A DNA stretch of 31,919 bases from a virus (IMGVR_UViG_3300025300_000055:1-31919); one strand, 5' to 3'; counted from the stretch's first letter, positions 16,793-24,135 are shown. A program made the numbers and translations. Notes: generated by a model not told the origin, from the sequence alone.

Positions 16793-19700
16793 TGACCAGA
16801 GAACAAGCACTGGAAACATTACGACAACAAAATTACGAACATCTGAATGAAGACGATTTTCAGAGAATCGTAACTGGTGTCTATGGTCCGGCTCCAACCA
16901 GTCCCGGATTGCCGGCCGACCCTCATGCTGGCATACCCATTGTCGAACCACTAGGTGGACCGTTCGGCCCATTATTGGACAAGTTGCGACGGTTCCGAGC
17001 TGAAAACCCAGGTCTTGAAGCCCGAGACCCGGAAGGTGTTCGATCTTTCGTCAACCAACAACCAGAGTTTCAGCAGGCTATGAATGAGATTAACCGTAGT
17101 CGTCGTCAACATTACGCTGACATGGGTGTGGGTGAAGCTGCCGTCAAAGGGGCACCATCGTTACCAGGAAGATTACCGGGTGCAGTTTGGTCCGGTATTC
17201 AAGCCTTTACTCCAGCTACTATCGGCGGACCCAAAGCTGGCGGTGTCTATAAAGTCTTGCGGGAAATAATTAAAGAGTTCCCATCCTATTACGGCTTGAT
17301 GTGGAGAGGAGCCACCGGTGAGGATATTACTGAACAGGAATGGGAACAGATCGCTGAACGGATGCCGACGGCTACAGCGATGGGGAAAGATACTCAAGAC
17401 CTGCTGAGTGAAGGTGGTCTACAGGAACGATTAGTCGAACGACCGGAAGAAGTTCTATCGATGGGGGCTGAGTTACTGGGTCCAATAGCCCGAGTGGGTG
17501 GGATGGGTGCTCGAGCGGCTAAATTGCCCCGATTGGCTAGAGTGGCTGGTATTACGGCCGATGTAGTTGATGCGGTTGATCCCTATGCTGTGGTTCCTAA
17601 TGTGGGTGGGAAGTTCTTAGAGAAATTCGCTAGAGGTGATTTCACTACCCCTTATTCCGACGCTTACAAACCGGAGGTCGACCCTGTTTTACGGAAATAT
17701 TCGGAGGAGTTTGGTGGTAAACCAGGAGAGAAACCGGATACACCCATCGGGCTGGAGACTAGTGCCGAACCAGTGATCAAGCGTGAAGCGGCTGATATTA
17801 TGACTGGATTCAATAAATCAGCTCGAACCCGATGGGATAATTTCACGAAGGGTATCAACAAGCTGGTCGATAAGACGATCAGTATGGCTGGTGGAACCAA
17901 TATCGACACGGCTGATGTGGGTCGTCAAATAGCCATTGGTTTCGATAAACATTACAAGAAATGGAAGGCTGAGTCAGGTGCGGTCCTGGAAGCTGTTAAG
18001 AACCAGATCGGTCACCATCCAGCCAACTATAACCATACTATCGCTAAACTAGACGAGATATTAGAGGAATATTCTGTCGGTGCCATCTCGGAGAACGAGG
18101 TTGATATTCGTCGAGTTCAAACTATGCGCGACAACTTGGCGGCATATATGGGTCAAGCTGAAACTACACCCACGGCGGTATCAGGTCAACCCATAGAGGG
18201 TCAGCCTTACGAGTTTGATTCTGTTCGTAACACAGAACAGGCGCCGAATATGGGAACCCAATACGGTCAAGATATTGAACCGGCTGGTGTTTATATGACC
18301 AAGGGTACACCCCAAAGTATTCAAGGTATGCCCAATTGGGTGTCGAGTCGTGTTCGGTTCGAGAATCCTTTGGTAATCGAATGGGGTGAAGGTTATAGCC
18401 AACCAGGAAACTGGAAAAAAGTGTTGACCCAACGTTTCGACGGTAAAACTGGGGCTGAGTTAAGTGACGCTATTGCGGCTGCTGGGTATGATGGGATTGT
18501 TACGACTCGCCCCTTTCAGGGGGGGATCGAGACTTCAGAGATCGTTGATCTTAGAACAAGAGGCACATCCCCGACGGGTGGTACGGCTCCGGTCGAACCT
18601 CAGAAGCCGTGGAAGAAGTGGACCATGAACGCCCAGCGGAACTTCTTGGAATCCACAGAACCCCATCAGATGACGCGGGAACAGTTCAATTCCTGGAAGC
18701 ATCTAAGTTATAAGAACGAGGTCCGGGCGGATCGGATGTCAAGAGCCTTATCGGCTGACCCTAGTAACGAACTCCCCACCGCTATCAGGAATCATTCTGA
18801 AGATTTCGGATATGAAGAAGGAGGGCCAGGGTTCGTTGAGAAGTTCATTGATATTGAACCAGACGACACAGTTACGATTTATCGGGCCATTTCGTCTGAT
18901 GATCCTTCCGATGGTATTCTTCCTGGTGATTGGGTAGCACTCGAACGTTGGTACGCGGATGAACACGGGGCTGATGGATATGGTGATGTGGGGAGTAAGG
19001 TGGTCGAACTGGAAGTTCGGGCGGCTGATGTTACCTGGGCTGGTACGGATCAAAATGAATGGATATATTCACCCAGAGATTTACGTAGTCAAGAGAGTCT
19101 CGGTGCCCATGAGTCTATGATCAAGCAAGCAATGGAAGAAGGAGAGTCGATACCTCCTGAAGTGATGGCCGAATATCCTCGACTACAACAAGCCCCGTCC
19201 GGTGAGGGTGGTCCGTTATCAGTTGAGGCGTACAAGTATCCGACAGCGGATGCGTTTATTAAAGCACCTTATAAGATCGAAACAATTTTAAGCCAGAAGT
19301 ATTCTGGTGTTACTGTTGATATTTCGGAAAAGAACGGCACCATAACTCTATCAAGGGTTATCGTTCCTGAATCCCAAAGGGGGGAAGGGATCGGCACCAC
19401 CTTGATGGATGACCTGATTGATTATGCTGACAAAACTGGACAGAGAATCGTATTGACACCGACAGGAGATTTTGGAGGAAATGTCAAACGTCTGAAGGAT
19501 TTCTATAAATCATTCGGTTTTGTTGAAAATAAGGGTCAAAGCAAGGATTTCACAACGAGAGAAACGTTTATCAGAGGTCAAGTGTCTGATGATTATGATC
19601 AACGTTTGGCTCAGTTATGGGAAGAATCCCGACAACCAGCGGTTCCCGCCACCACAACCCCCACCACACCTACAACACCGACGGGAGCATACCAGTTAGC

Positions 19701-21159
19701 CGGTGATACTGTTGATGGTTTAACTGTCAGAGGTGAGATCCCTAACACTGACTCTATCGGAGCTACTTTTGACGAGTATGAGGTATTAGATGGTGTCCGA
19801 GAAGTGTCGATGGATGAGTTTGGCGGGCCACAATCTGTATTCTACGCGGCTGATGATTTCAATCGCAGCAAAACTTTGGCTGAGAAAATAGAGCAGAGTG
19901 GAGAGATCAGCCCGCTGATTATTGCTGTAGATAGCGACGGCCCCTATATTTTAGAGGGGGCACATCGGTATGTTGCATTACATAATATGGGTAAAAAGTC
20001 TTTCCCGGCCATAATTGTTAAAGACCTGGACTCAGTGGACACAGCCCCCACTACACCTACAACCCCAACAGGCACTCTAACCATATCGGATCTGGATAAA
20101 GAACGATCCAGTTTCCGTCGTCAGCAAAAAGAAATCTATACCGGAGATGTGGCTGAGGTCCAGATACCTCTCAATAAAGCTTGGGGCATGCAGATCTATG
20201 ATGCTATGACTGATGATATGTATGAGGCGGCTATGGCGGCTTCACCTGAAGACGCGGCTAAATTACGTCAGGGTAAGTTGGAATATTACAAAGGAACTCA
20301 GAAGTTTAACAGTATTTGGGGTAAACGGATCAAAGCACTGGTGGAAGGGACATCGAAACGGGCAGGCGGTCGATACAAAGAACTGGTAGAGAAATATATC
20401 CTCAACCCCAGTGGTAGCGGGTTTTTCAACGAGGTGGACATGCCAGCCATACTAGCCACCGTAGGTGAAGACGCGCAACAGGCTATCAAGGGTGAATTGT
20501 TGGTTCAGATCTTCGAGAGGGCTCAACCTGGAAGGGGTCGAGAGATAGGGATATTAGCCACTTCTGAAGGTGACCTGACAGCTAGCGCCTTGAGAAGATC
20601 AGTCAGCAAGGTTGACCGTAAGGTGATGACTGATGTTTTAGGTGACGATATTGTGGAGCTGATGGATGATTTACAGATGTTGCTCAACAGTTCCGGTGGT
20701 TTAAGAAGCACTATAGGTGGGTCTCAAACAGCTTACAACCAACACGCTATAAATCAGATTGCTAAGATGGCGGCGCTACTACGGTTTGGAATTGGGGCGG
20801 CTGCTGGTCAATCTGGGAGTTATCTATTCGGTGACTTACCCGGACCGGAGTGGGTAGCTGGAGCCATCATAGGGTTAGTAGGTCAACCGGTTTATGATGC
20901 TTTTCGTCAATCCAAGTTCTCCAAGAGATGGCAACTACAAGGTTACACCTTCCCAGAAACGATCCAGAAAACTGGTCGGATCATGTCAGGGGTTTCACCG
21001 GCCGCGGGATTCGTGGCCAGGGTATCGACACAACCTGAAGTCCAGCAAAGGAAACGGAGCCGAGCGATGGATGTTCTACTGGGTCTCCCATACTCATCAC
21101 CGGAGGAGGGTCAGAGAGCGATGGATAAATTACTGTTGAGAAATCAGCCTAGAGACTAA
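16792..21159 (+). CDS. Giant ejected polyvalent protein: two ART-like domains, GNAT and ParB/Srx-like domain
   Basis: A 1455-residue protein in the place of the largest P22-type ejection protein. A helical body (1-460 and about 1095-1455), with a hydrophobic, possibly membrane-active stretch near 1325-1370, is interrupted by an enzyme cassette. Residues 470-590 resemble phage polyvalent ADP-ribosyltransferase domains (DIEPAGVYMT, FENPLVIEWG, AAGYDGIV, SEIVDL). Residues 660-765 look like a second, R-S-E type ART (TIYRAIS, PGDWVALERWYADEHG, NEWIYSP). Residues 825-925 are a GNAT acetyltransferase with the acetyl-CoA loop RGEGIG (863-868). Residues 967-1080 resemble the ParB/sulfiredoxin fold with LEGAHR (1054-1059). 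TP-rich linkers at about 952-965 and 1084-1094 bound the last module. The likely role is delivery into the cell with the DNA, then modification of host proteins. Confidence 0.8.
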   Translation: MTREQALETLRQQNYEHLNEDDFQRIVTGVYGPAPTSPGLPADPHAGIPIVEPLGGPFGPLLDKLRRFRAENPGLEARDPEGVRSFVNQQPEFQQAMNEINRSRRQHYADMGVGEAAVKGAPSLPGRLPGAVWSGIQAFTPATIGGPKAGGVYKVLREIIKEFPSYYGLMWRGATGEDITEQEWEQIAERMPTATAMGKDTQDLLSEGGLQERLVERPEEVLSMGAELLGPIARVGGMGARAAKLPRLARVAGITADVVDAVDPYAVVPNVGGKFLEKFARGDFTTPYSDAYKPEVDPVLRKYSEEFGGKPGEKPDTPIGLETSAEPVIKREAADIMTGFNKSARTRWDNFTKGINKLVDKTISMAGGTNIDTADVGRQIAIGFDKHYKKWKAESGAVLEAVKNQIGHHPANYNHTIAKLDEILEEYSVGAISENEVDIRRVQTMRDNLAAYMGQAETTPTAVSGQPIEGQPYEFDSVRNTEQAPNMGTQYGQDIEPAGVYMTKGTPQSIQGMPNWVSSRVRFENPLVIEWGEGYSQPGNWKKVLTQRFDGKTGAELSDAIAAAGYDGIVTTRPFQGGIETSEIVDLRTRGTSPTGGTAPVEPQKPWKKWTMNAQRNFLESTEPHQMTREQFNSWKHLSYKNEVRADRMSRALSADPSNELPTAIRNHSEDFGYEEGGPGFVEKFIDIEPDDTVTIYRAISSDDPSDGILPGDWVALERWYADEHGADGYGDVGSKVVELEVRAADVTWAGTDQNEWIYSPRDLRSQESLGAHESMIKQAMEEGESIPPEVMAEYPRLQQAPSGEGGPLSVEAYKYPTADAFIKAPYKIETILSQKYSGVTVDISEKNGTITLSRVIVPESQRGEGIGTTLMDDLIDYADKTGQRIVLTPTGDFGGNVKRLKDFYKSFGFVENKGQSKDFTTRETFIRGQVSDDYDQRLAQLWEESRQPAVPATTTPTTPTTPTGAYQLAGDTVDGLTVRGEIPNTDSIGATFDEYEVLDGVREVSMDEFGGPQSVFYAADDFNRSKTLAEKIEQSGEISPLIIAVDSDGPYILEGAHRYVALHNMGKKSFPAIIVKDLDSVDTAPTTPTTPTGTLTISDLDKERSSFRRQQKEIYTGDVAEVQIPLNKAWGMQIYDAMTDDMYEAAMAASPEDAAKLRQGKLEYYKGTQKFNSIWGKRIKALVEGTSKRAGGRYKELVEKYILNPSGSGFFNEVDMPAILATVGEDAQQAIKGELLVQIFERAQPGRGREIGILATSEGDLTASALRRSVSKVDRKVMTDVLGDDIVELMDDLQMLLNSSGGLRSTIGGSQTAYNQHAINQIAKMAALLRFGIGAAAGQSGSYLFGDLPGPEWVAGAIIGLVGQPVYDAFRQSKFSKRWQLQGYTFPETIQKTGRIMSGVSPAAGFVARVSTQPEVQQRKRSRAMDVLLGLPYSSPEEGQRAMDKLLLRNQPRD

Positions 21160-21494
21160 TGGAAGATCTACCGCACGAAACTCAGACCCAGATTGACCAC
21201 GACCTGCCACATGAAATAAACTTACGTTTGCTTCAAATCGTACTATATCGTCAGCAGCGTAAGTTTATTCTAAGCATGGGGTTACTAGCGGTGATGATTA
21301 GTGCGGTGATAGGGTTGATGTTAATGGCAGCTAAAGCAGTGGAGATGTCGGATTCAGTGGAGAACCTGCTGCTGATAATTTTGACTGCTAGTGCCACCAC
21401 GCAAGCCAAGCTGAGCGACTTTTATTTCTCTGATTCGGCTGACGATCAATCCATTATTAAGGAATCTACCAGCTACAGCACTAATAACAAATGA
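21159..21494 (+). CDS. Small two-helix membrane protein (holin-like)
   Basis: This 111-residue protein has a charged N-terminus (1-36), then two likely membrane helices at about 38-60 (ILSMGLLAVMISAVIGLMLM) and 68-82 (VENLLLIILTASATT), and a polar Ser/Asn tail. Size and topology suit a holin or antiholin, and it opens a run of small membrane proteins downstream of the virion genes. Its ATG overlaps the stop of the ejection protein by one base. No holin family motif is diagnostic, so the lysis role is inferred. Confidence 0.55.
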   Translation: MEDLPHETQTQIDHDLPHEINLRLLQIVLYRQQRKFILSMGLLAVMISAVIGLMLMAAKAVEMSDSVENLLLIILTASATTQAKLSDFYFSDSADDQSIIKESTSYSTNNK

Positions 21495-21503
21495 TATGAT
21501 AAC

Positions 21504-21671
21504 TTGGAGAAGATAACCGGATTTCCCCGGACCCGAATTGTAGCACTCACGGCCAGCCTGGTGGATCAGGTGGAGGAACAGTGTCAAACGGCGGTGATGG
21601 ATGCTTACATCGCCAAACCATTTAAGCGCCAAGACCTGATGGCTCAAATAGAATTAGCCCAACATGGCTGA
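21504..21671 (+). pseudogene. Half receiver domain (response-regulator fragment)
   Basis: In this frame a stop at 21492-21494 is followed by 55 codons from TTG 21504 to TGA 21669-21671. The translation contains RTRIVALTAS, then CQTAVMDAYIAKPFKRQDL. This is the beta4-alpha4-beta5-alpha5 half of a CheY-like receiver: IVALTA carries the conserved Thr, and AKPF carries the conserved Lys-Pro. The first half, with the acidic pocket and the phospho-acceptor Asp, is absent, and the upstream DNA codes an unrelated membrane protein. It is either a relic of captured host DNA or a small expressed peptide: its stop overlaps the next ATG by 8 bases, and it starts 9 bases after the previous stop, like neighbouring real genes. 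Confidence 0.65.
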
Positions 21672-22020
21672 CAAGGAAAATGGCAACGATTTCGATGGGC
21701 GATCTGATCATGAAGTTATCGTCCTGCTCGAGTCTCAAGTCAACGACTTGCAAGACCGGTTAGGTGAAAGTGAGAAGGACCGATCCAACCTGATAATGCT
21801 TCAGGGTCAGGTTTCCATCGTTCGGCTGGTATTCGCTGGAATATGTGGGTTGTTGATGGCCACCTTAATTACCGCCGTGGCTAGTTGGTATACACCTCAG
21901 GCTAACCTATCGACTGAGAAGGTAATCGCTCTAGCGGAACGGATATTGTTGGTACTGACCGGCATTCTATCCAGTGTGGTAGCCGGATTCGGCGATAATC
22001 GCAATCATAAGGATTCGTAA
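21664..22020 (+). CDS. Coiled-coil membrane protein with two helices (holin-like)
   Basis: The 118-residue product starts with an acidic coiled coil (about 15-48, EVIVLLESQVNDLQDRLGE) and continues with two membrane helices at about 55-75 (VFAGICGLLMATLITAVAS) and 92-108 (ILLVLTGILSSVVAGFG). The architecture suggests a holin or a lysis regulator of the inner membrane. It overlaps the receiver fragment by 8 bases. It shares the topology of the 21159 and 22412 proteins but no clear sequence similarity. Confidence 0.55.
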   Translation: MADKENGNDFDGRSDHEVIVLLESQVNDLQDRLGESEKDRSNLIMLQGQVSIVRLVFAGICGLLMATLITAVASWYTPQANLSTEKVIALAERILLVLTGILSSVVAGFGDNRNHKDS

Positions 22021-22023
22021 TTA

Positions 22024-22230
22024 ATGCGACTGCAAAAACTGCGCAACAAAAATCACCGATTTGGTCAAGCGACAGACTATTGGTATACCGAAATTGATCA
22101 GGATGGGTTAGACCACCCCTTATTATTTTGCCCCTCAGAAATCAAATCAGCTAAGAGGAGAGCCCTACGAATGCCAAAAACTCGACCCACCCAGTGGTGG
22201 CACAGACTGCTAGGTAATAATGATGAGTGA
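22024..22230 (+). CDS. Small basic hypothetical protein (68 aa)
   Basis: This basic protein (MRLQKLRNKNHRFGQ...RPTQWWHRLLGNNDE) has several aromatic residues and no membrane segment or cysteine pair. It begins 3 bases after the previous stop, and its end overlaps the next gene by 11 bases, so it is packed like a real gene. No family is recognised. Its place among membrane proteins suggests a lysis-region accessory, but nothing in the sequence proves it. Confidence 0.5.
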   Translation: MRLQKLRNKNHRFGQATDYWYTEIDQDGLDHPLLFCPSEIKSAKRRALRMPKTRPTQWWHRLLGNNDE

Positions 22231-22405
22231 TATGGATAACATCAGAGCTCGATTACATGCTATAGAATCGACACTAACTGATCTACAGGTAGCCATTGCC
22301 CGACTGGAGACCCATCAAGCCCAATCTCACAAAACACTAGCTGTGATCGGTGGGGTAGCGGCTACGATGGTGGCTGGCATATTAGCCAAACTTCTGATAG
22401 CTTGA
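22220..22405 (+). CDS. Coiled-coil plus tail-anchor protein (XhlA/holin-like)
   Basis: This 61-residue protein has an N-terminal heptad-type helix (DNIRARLHAIESTLTDLQVA) and one C-terminal hydrophobic segment (VIGGVAATMVAGILAKLLI). That is the layout of XhlA-type hemolysin/holin helper proteins. Two adjacent ATGs (22220, 22223) and a third at 22232 could start it. It overlaps the previous gene by 11 bases. The XhlA resemblance is in architecture only. Confidence 0.55.
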   Translation: MMSDMDNIRARLHAIESTLTDLQVAIARLETHQAQSHKTLAVIGGVAATMVAGILAKLLIA

Positions 22406-22411
22406 TTATGA

Positions 22412-22843
22412 ATGAATCCGTTATTTCTGATCAGATCAGTAATGGAGCTGGTTGGAACACTGAAATCGACCCAGGAGACGATCAAGGCTGAGTCAGAGAG
22501 TTTTGACACTGAAGCTGGTGTAAAAACCTCTCCAGGGGTGAAATCAGCCGCCCATGTTACCATCTGGGTTAAAGTAATTCTGTTAGCTATGGTGGCAGGA
22601 GACCTCCCCATCCTGGATTGGTTCAACTTATCAGGATCAGAGATATTTGAGTGGGGAGCAGTGATTTGTGTTTGCGGGGCTGGGGTGCTGGGATTAGTAT
22701 CACACTGGAACTCAGCCGATAAAGATGATCAGCGAGAATCAGCCCATCAAACTCAAGCCACCCAACTATCGAAACAAAGAACTGAAGAACACCGACACCG
22801 ACGACAACGACGTAAAGACTCAGATTTCTTGCCAGACCTTTAG
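22412..22843 (+). CDS. Holin-like membrane protein with basic tail
   Basis: The 143-residue product has an amphipathic N-terminus, two membrane segments (about 50-68, VTIWVKVILLAMVAGDLP, and 80-96, WGAVICVCGAGVLGLVS) and a long His/Gln/Arg-rich hydrophilic C-terminus (HRHRRQRRKDSD). A short hydrophilic turn joins the two helices. This resembles class II holins and phage membrane proteins with a cytoplasmic basic tail. It is the last gene before the intrinsic terminator at 22927, so it closes the late transcript. No endolysin is next to it. Confidence 0.6.
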   Translation: MNPLFLIRSVMELVGTLKSTQETIKAESESFDTEAGVKTSPGVKSAAHVTIWVKVILLAMVAGDLPILDWFNLSGSEIFEWGAVICVCGAGVLGLVSHWNSADKDDQRESAHQTQATQLSKQRTEEHRHRRQRRKDSDFLPDL

Positions 22844-22926
22844 GACTTTAGGAGAGGTGACGATTCAGACAGTAACTGAATTATCGCACCAAAGTTAAAC
22901 CTTGATCTTGCAAAACTCTCCTGAAG

Positions 22927-22966
22927 AAACCCTGTCAGCGCCAGCAACGTTGGCAGGGTTTTTTTT
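22927..22966 (+). terminator. Intrinsic terminator ending the late operon
   Basis: AAACCCTG (22927-22934) pairs with CAGGGTTT (22954-22961), with a further CCA/TGG inside, and an uninterrupted T-run reaches 22966. This is a textbook rho-independent terminator 84 bases after the last late gene. Its right arm also supplies the -35 of the next promoter. Confidence 0.88.
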
Positions 22967-22978
22967 ATGGTATATAAT
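22950..22978 (+). promoter_or_regulatory. Strong sigma70-type promoter nested in the terminator
   Basis: TTGGCA (22950-22955, 5 of 6 to consensus) and a perfect TATAAT (22973-22978) are separated by exactly 17 bases. The -35 lies in the right arm of the terminator hairpin and the T-run fills the spacer. It points to the early gene at 23056, with a start of transcription expected near 22985. A host-recognised early promoter is the natural reading. Confidence 0.8.
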
Positions 22979-23000
22979 AGTGCCGGTGTATTAAGTGTCG

Positions 23001-23033
23001 GGCTTGCGCAACCTTGGCGGGAAGGCGCAAGCC
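23001..23033 (+). promoter_or_regulatory. Structured 5' leader hairpin
   Basis: GGCTTGCGC (23001-23009) is the perfect complement of GCGCAAGCC (23025-23033), giving a GC-rich 9-bp stem; CCTT and AAGG can extend the inside. It lies in the leader between the promoter and the AAGGAG site at 23044. It has no T-run, so it is more likely an RNA stabiliser or a protein-binding stem than a terminator. It matches no riboswitch class I can name. Confidence 0.65.
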
Positions 23034-23055
23034 TGGCGTCTTTAAGGAGACTATT

Positions 23056-23478
23056 ATGAAAGTTTATCGAGTAACGCACACTTACGACGATACGACCAAG
23101 ACTTATTATCTACCTTCGATCTCATCCGCTACAGCCTGGAATCGGCACAATTTTAAGCAGCGCAAACAGATGCTGATTGCTAGGATAAAGAAGAAACTAA
23201 CCCTCCCGCCTGAGATGGAAGGTTTTGACCCCGGTCCCAAATACGGCAGAATAACCCGCAGCGTGCTGAGAAATCTAAATATCTTCGACTATACCGATCC
23301 AGAAAAGCTGGACTTTAAGAAAAAGTGGTTCTTGTGCAATTTCTTCAGTGACGATAGTTATCTCCACCACCGAGTTCCTGGCAGCTCCTCAATATCTGTT
23401 AGTGCCGGTCGTAATTACTTCCACTTCTCATCCTGGCTCAGCCGGTACCAAAAACGAGGGGATGACCGTATACCCTAA
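23056..23478 (+). CDS. Early protein of unknown function (140 aa)
   Basis: This is the first gene behind the strong early promoter. ATG 23056 is preceded by AAGGAG at 23044-23049; an upstream TTG in the same frame lies before the ribosome site and inside the leader hairpin, so it is rejected. The 140-residue product is basic (RHNFKQRKQMLIARIKKKL) and aromatic-rich with no membrane segment. First genes of early operons often encode host-takeover proteins, and that is the best guess here. No family is recognised. Confidence 0.65.
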   Translation: MKVYRVTHTYDDTTKTYYLPSISSATAWNRHNFKQRKQMLIARIKKKLTLPPEMEGFDPGPKYGRITRSVLRNLNIFDYTDPEKLDFKKKWFLCNFFSDDSYLHHRVPGSSSISVSAGRNYFHFSSWLSRYQKRGDDRIP

Positions 23479-23488
23479 CCCTTTTCGC

Positions 23489-23523
23489 TTGTTTGATTGT
23501 ACCCCTATACGTTACAATATAGG
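23489..23523 (+). promoter_or_regulatory. Promoter with inverted repeat upstream of the Cro-like gene
   Basis: A -10 TACAAT (23513-23518) lies 18 bases after a weak -35 TTGTTT (23489-23494). The inverted repeat CCTATA (23504-23509) / TATAGG (23518-23523), spaced 8 bases, covers the -10, a typical operator position. The AGGAGG site of the regulator follows at 23529-23534. Confidence 0.5.
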
Positions 23524-23540
23524 CAAGCAGGAGGATAATA

Positions 23541-23780
23541 ATGGAAGTCGATTTCAGGTTGATGGATCACTTGATCCTCAATGCTGGTGGTTATACTGAG
23601 GTAGCTGAGAAGATGGGTATCAGCCGCCAGACCTTGTACCGCATCGCCAAGCCCCACAACCATAAAACACCAATACCACCAACCATAGCCCACTTGAACC
23701 AGCTAGCCGACATACTGGATCTGGAGGCCATGACGTTCCTGAAAAAAAGTGGACGCAGACGCCGTAAAAAGATCAAATAA
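23541..23780 (+). CDS. Cro/YdaS-like HTH transcription regulator
   Basis: This 79-residue, basic, single-domain DNA-binding protein has its helix-turn-helix at about residues 16-38 (GGYTEVAEKMGISRQTLYRIAK), with the usual Ala-Glu-x-x-Gly-Ile-Ser turn. A second helical part (HLNQLADILDLEAMTFL) is typical of Cro-like folds, and a poly-basic tail (GRRRRKKIK) follows. AGGAGG and ATG 23541 define the start. Promoters with inverted repeats lie just before and just after the gene, so self-regulation and control of the downstream early genes are likely. No partner repressor of cI size is visible, so it probably acts as an early-to-late switch factor rather than as part of a lysogeny switch. Confidence 0.75.
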   Translation: MEVDFRLMDHLILNAGGYTEVAEKMGISRQTLYRIAKPHNHKTPIPPTIAHLNQLADILDLEAMTFLKKSGRRRRKKIK

Positions 23781-23782
23781 CC

Positions 23783-23812
23783 TTGCATCAGTGTAACTCC
23801 AGATGTTACAAT
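23783..23812 (+). promoter_or_regulatory. Promoter with overlapping TGTAAC-N7-GTTACA operator
   Basis: TTGCAT (23783-23788) and TACAAT (23807-23812), 18 bases apart, form a promoter for the 23850 gene cluster. A perfect inverted repeat TGTAAC (23792-23797) / GTTACA (23805-23810) fills the spacer and enters the -10. Such a dyad between the promoter elements is a typical repressor site. The GTTACAATA string recurs at the preceding promoter (23511-23519), so one protein may bind both. Confidence 0.65.
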
Positions 23813-23849
23813 AGTGTCACATCGAGCAAAGACCAGGAGACACACAGAC

Positions 23850-24125
23850 ATGAACAACGTAACCACAACCCCACTAGAAAGAATAGTATTGACTATCCCG
23901 GTGGGTAATAGTTTTGATTTAGATCCGATAGAACATGGTATTATGAGAAAAAAGGTAGTTTATAGAGTATCCAATGTTTTGGGTAAATACTACGTTGACA
24001 CTCTCTTGAGAGGTCCGTTCAGTGACACATATGATGAAAACCGAGGCTGGCTAGTCGCTCATAGTTTATCCAATATGAACGATGTTAAGAACGCAATCAA
24101 CGACAGTATAAATTCTTGGAACTAA
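23850..24125 (+). CDS. Early hypothetical protein (91 aa)
   Basis: ATG 23850 has AGGAGA about 10 bases upstream; the frame is open further back but only across the promoter. The 91-residue product (MNNVTTTPLERIVLTIPV...) is neutral with alternating hydrophobic and charged residues and no membrane segment or known motif. It is the first of five closely spaced small genes up to 24994 that share strong GGAG ribosome sites and so form an operon under the preceding promoter. Confidence 0.6.
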   Translation: MNNVTTTPLERIVLTIPVGNSFDLDPIEHGIMRKKVVYRVSNVLGKYYVDTLLRGPFSDTYDENRGWLVAHSLSNMNDVKNAINDSINSWN

Positions 24126-24135
24126 GGAGATATAG

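Noticed and set aside
16466-16972. 168-codon minus-strand frame across the 15464/16792 gene junction
   Set aside because: It is antisense to two well supported genes, lacks a ribosome site and has no recognisable domain.
21354-21647. 97-codon minus-strand frame in the lysis-like block
   Set aside because: It overlaps the membrane protein and the receiver fragment. The receiver motifs are on the + strand and are far more specific.
23348-23599. 83-codon + frame bridging the 23056 and 23541 genes
   Set aside because: It runs through the promoter/operator and has no ribosome site.
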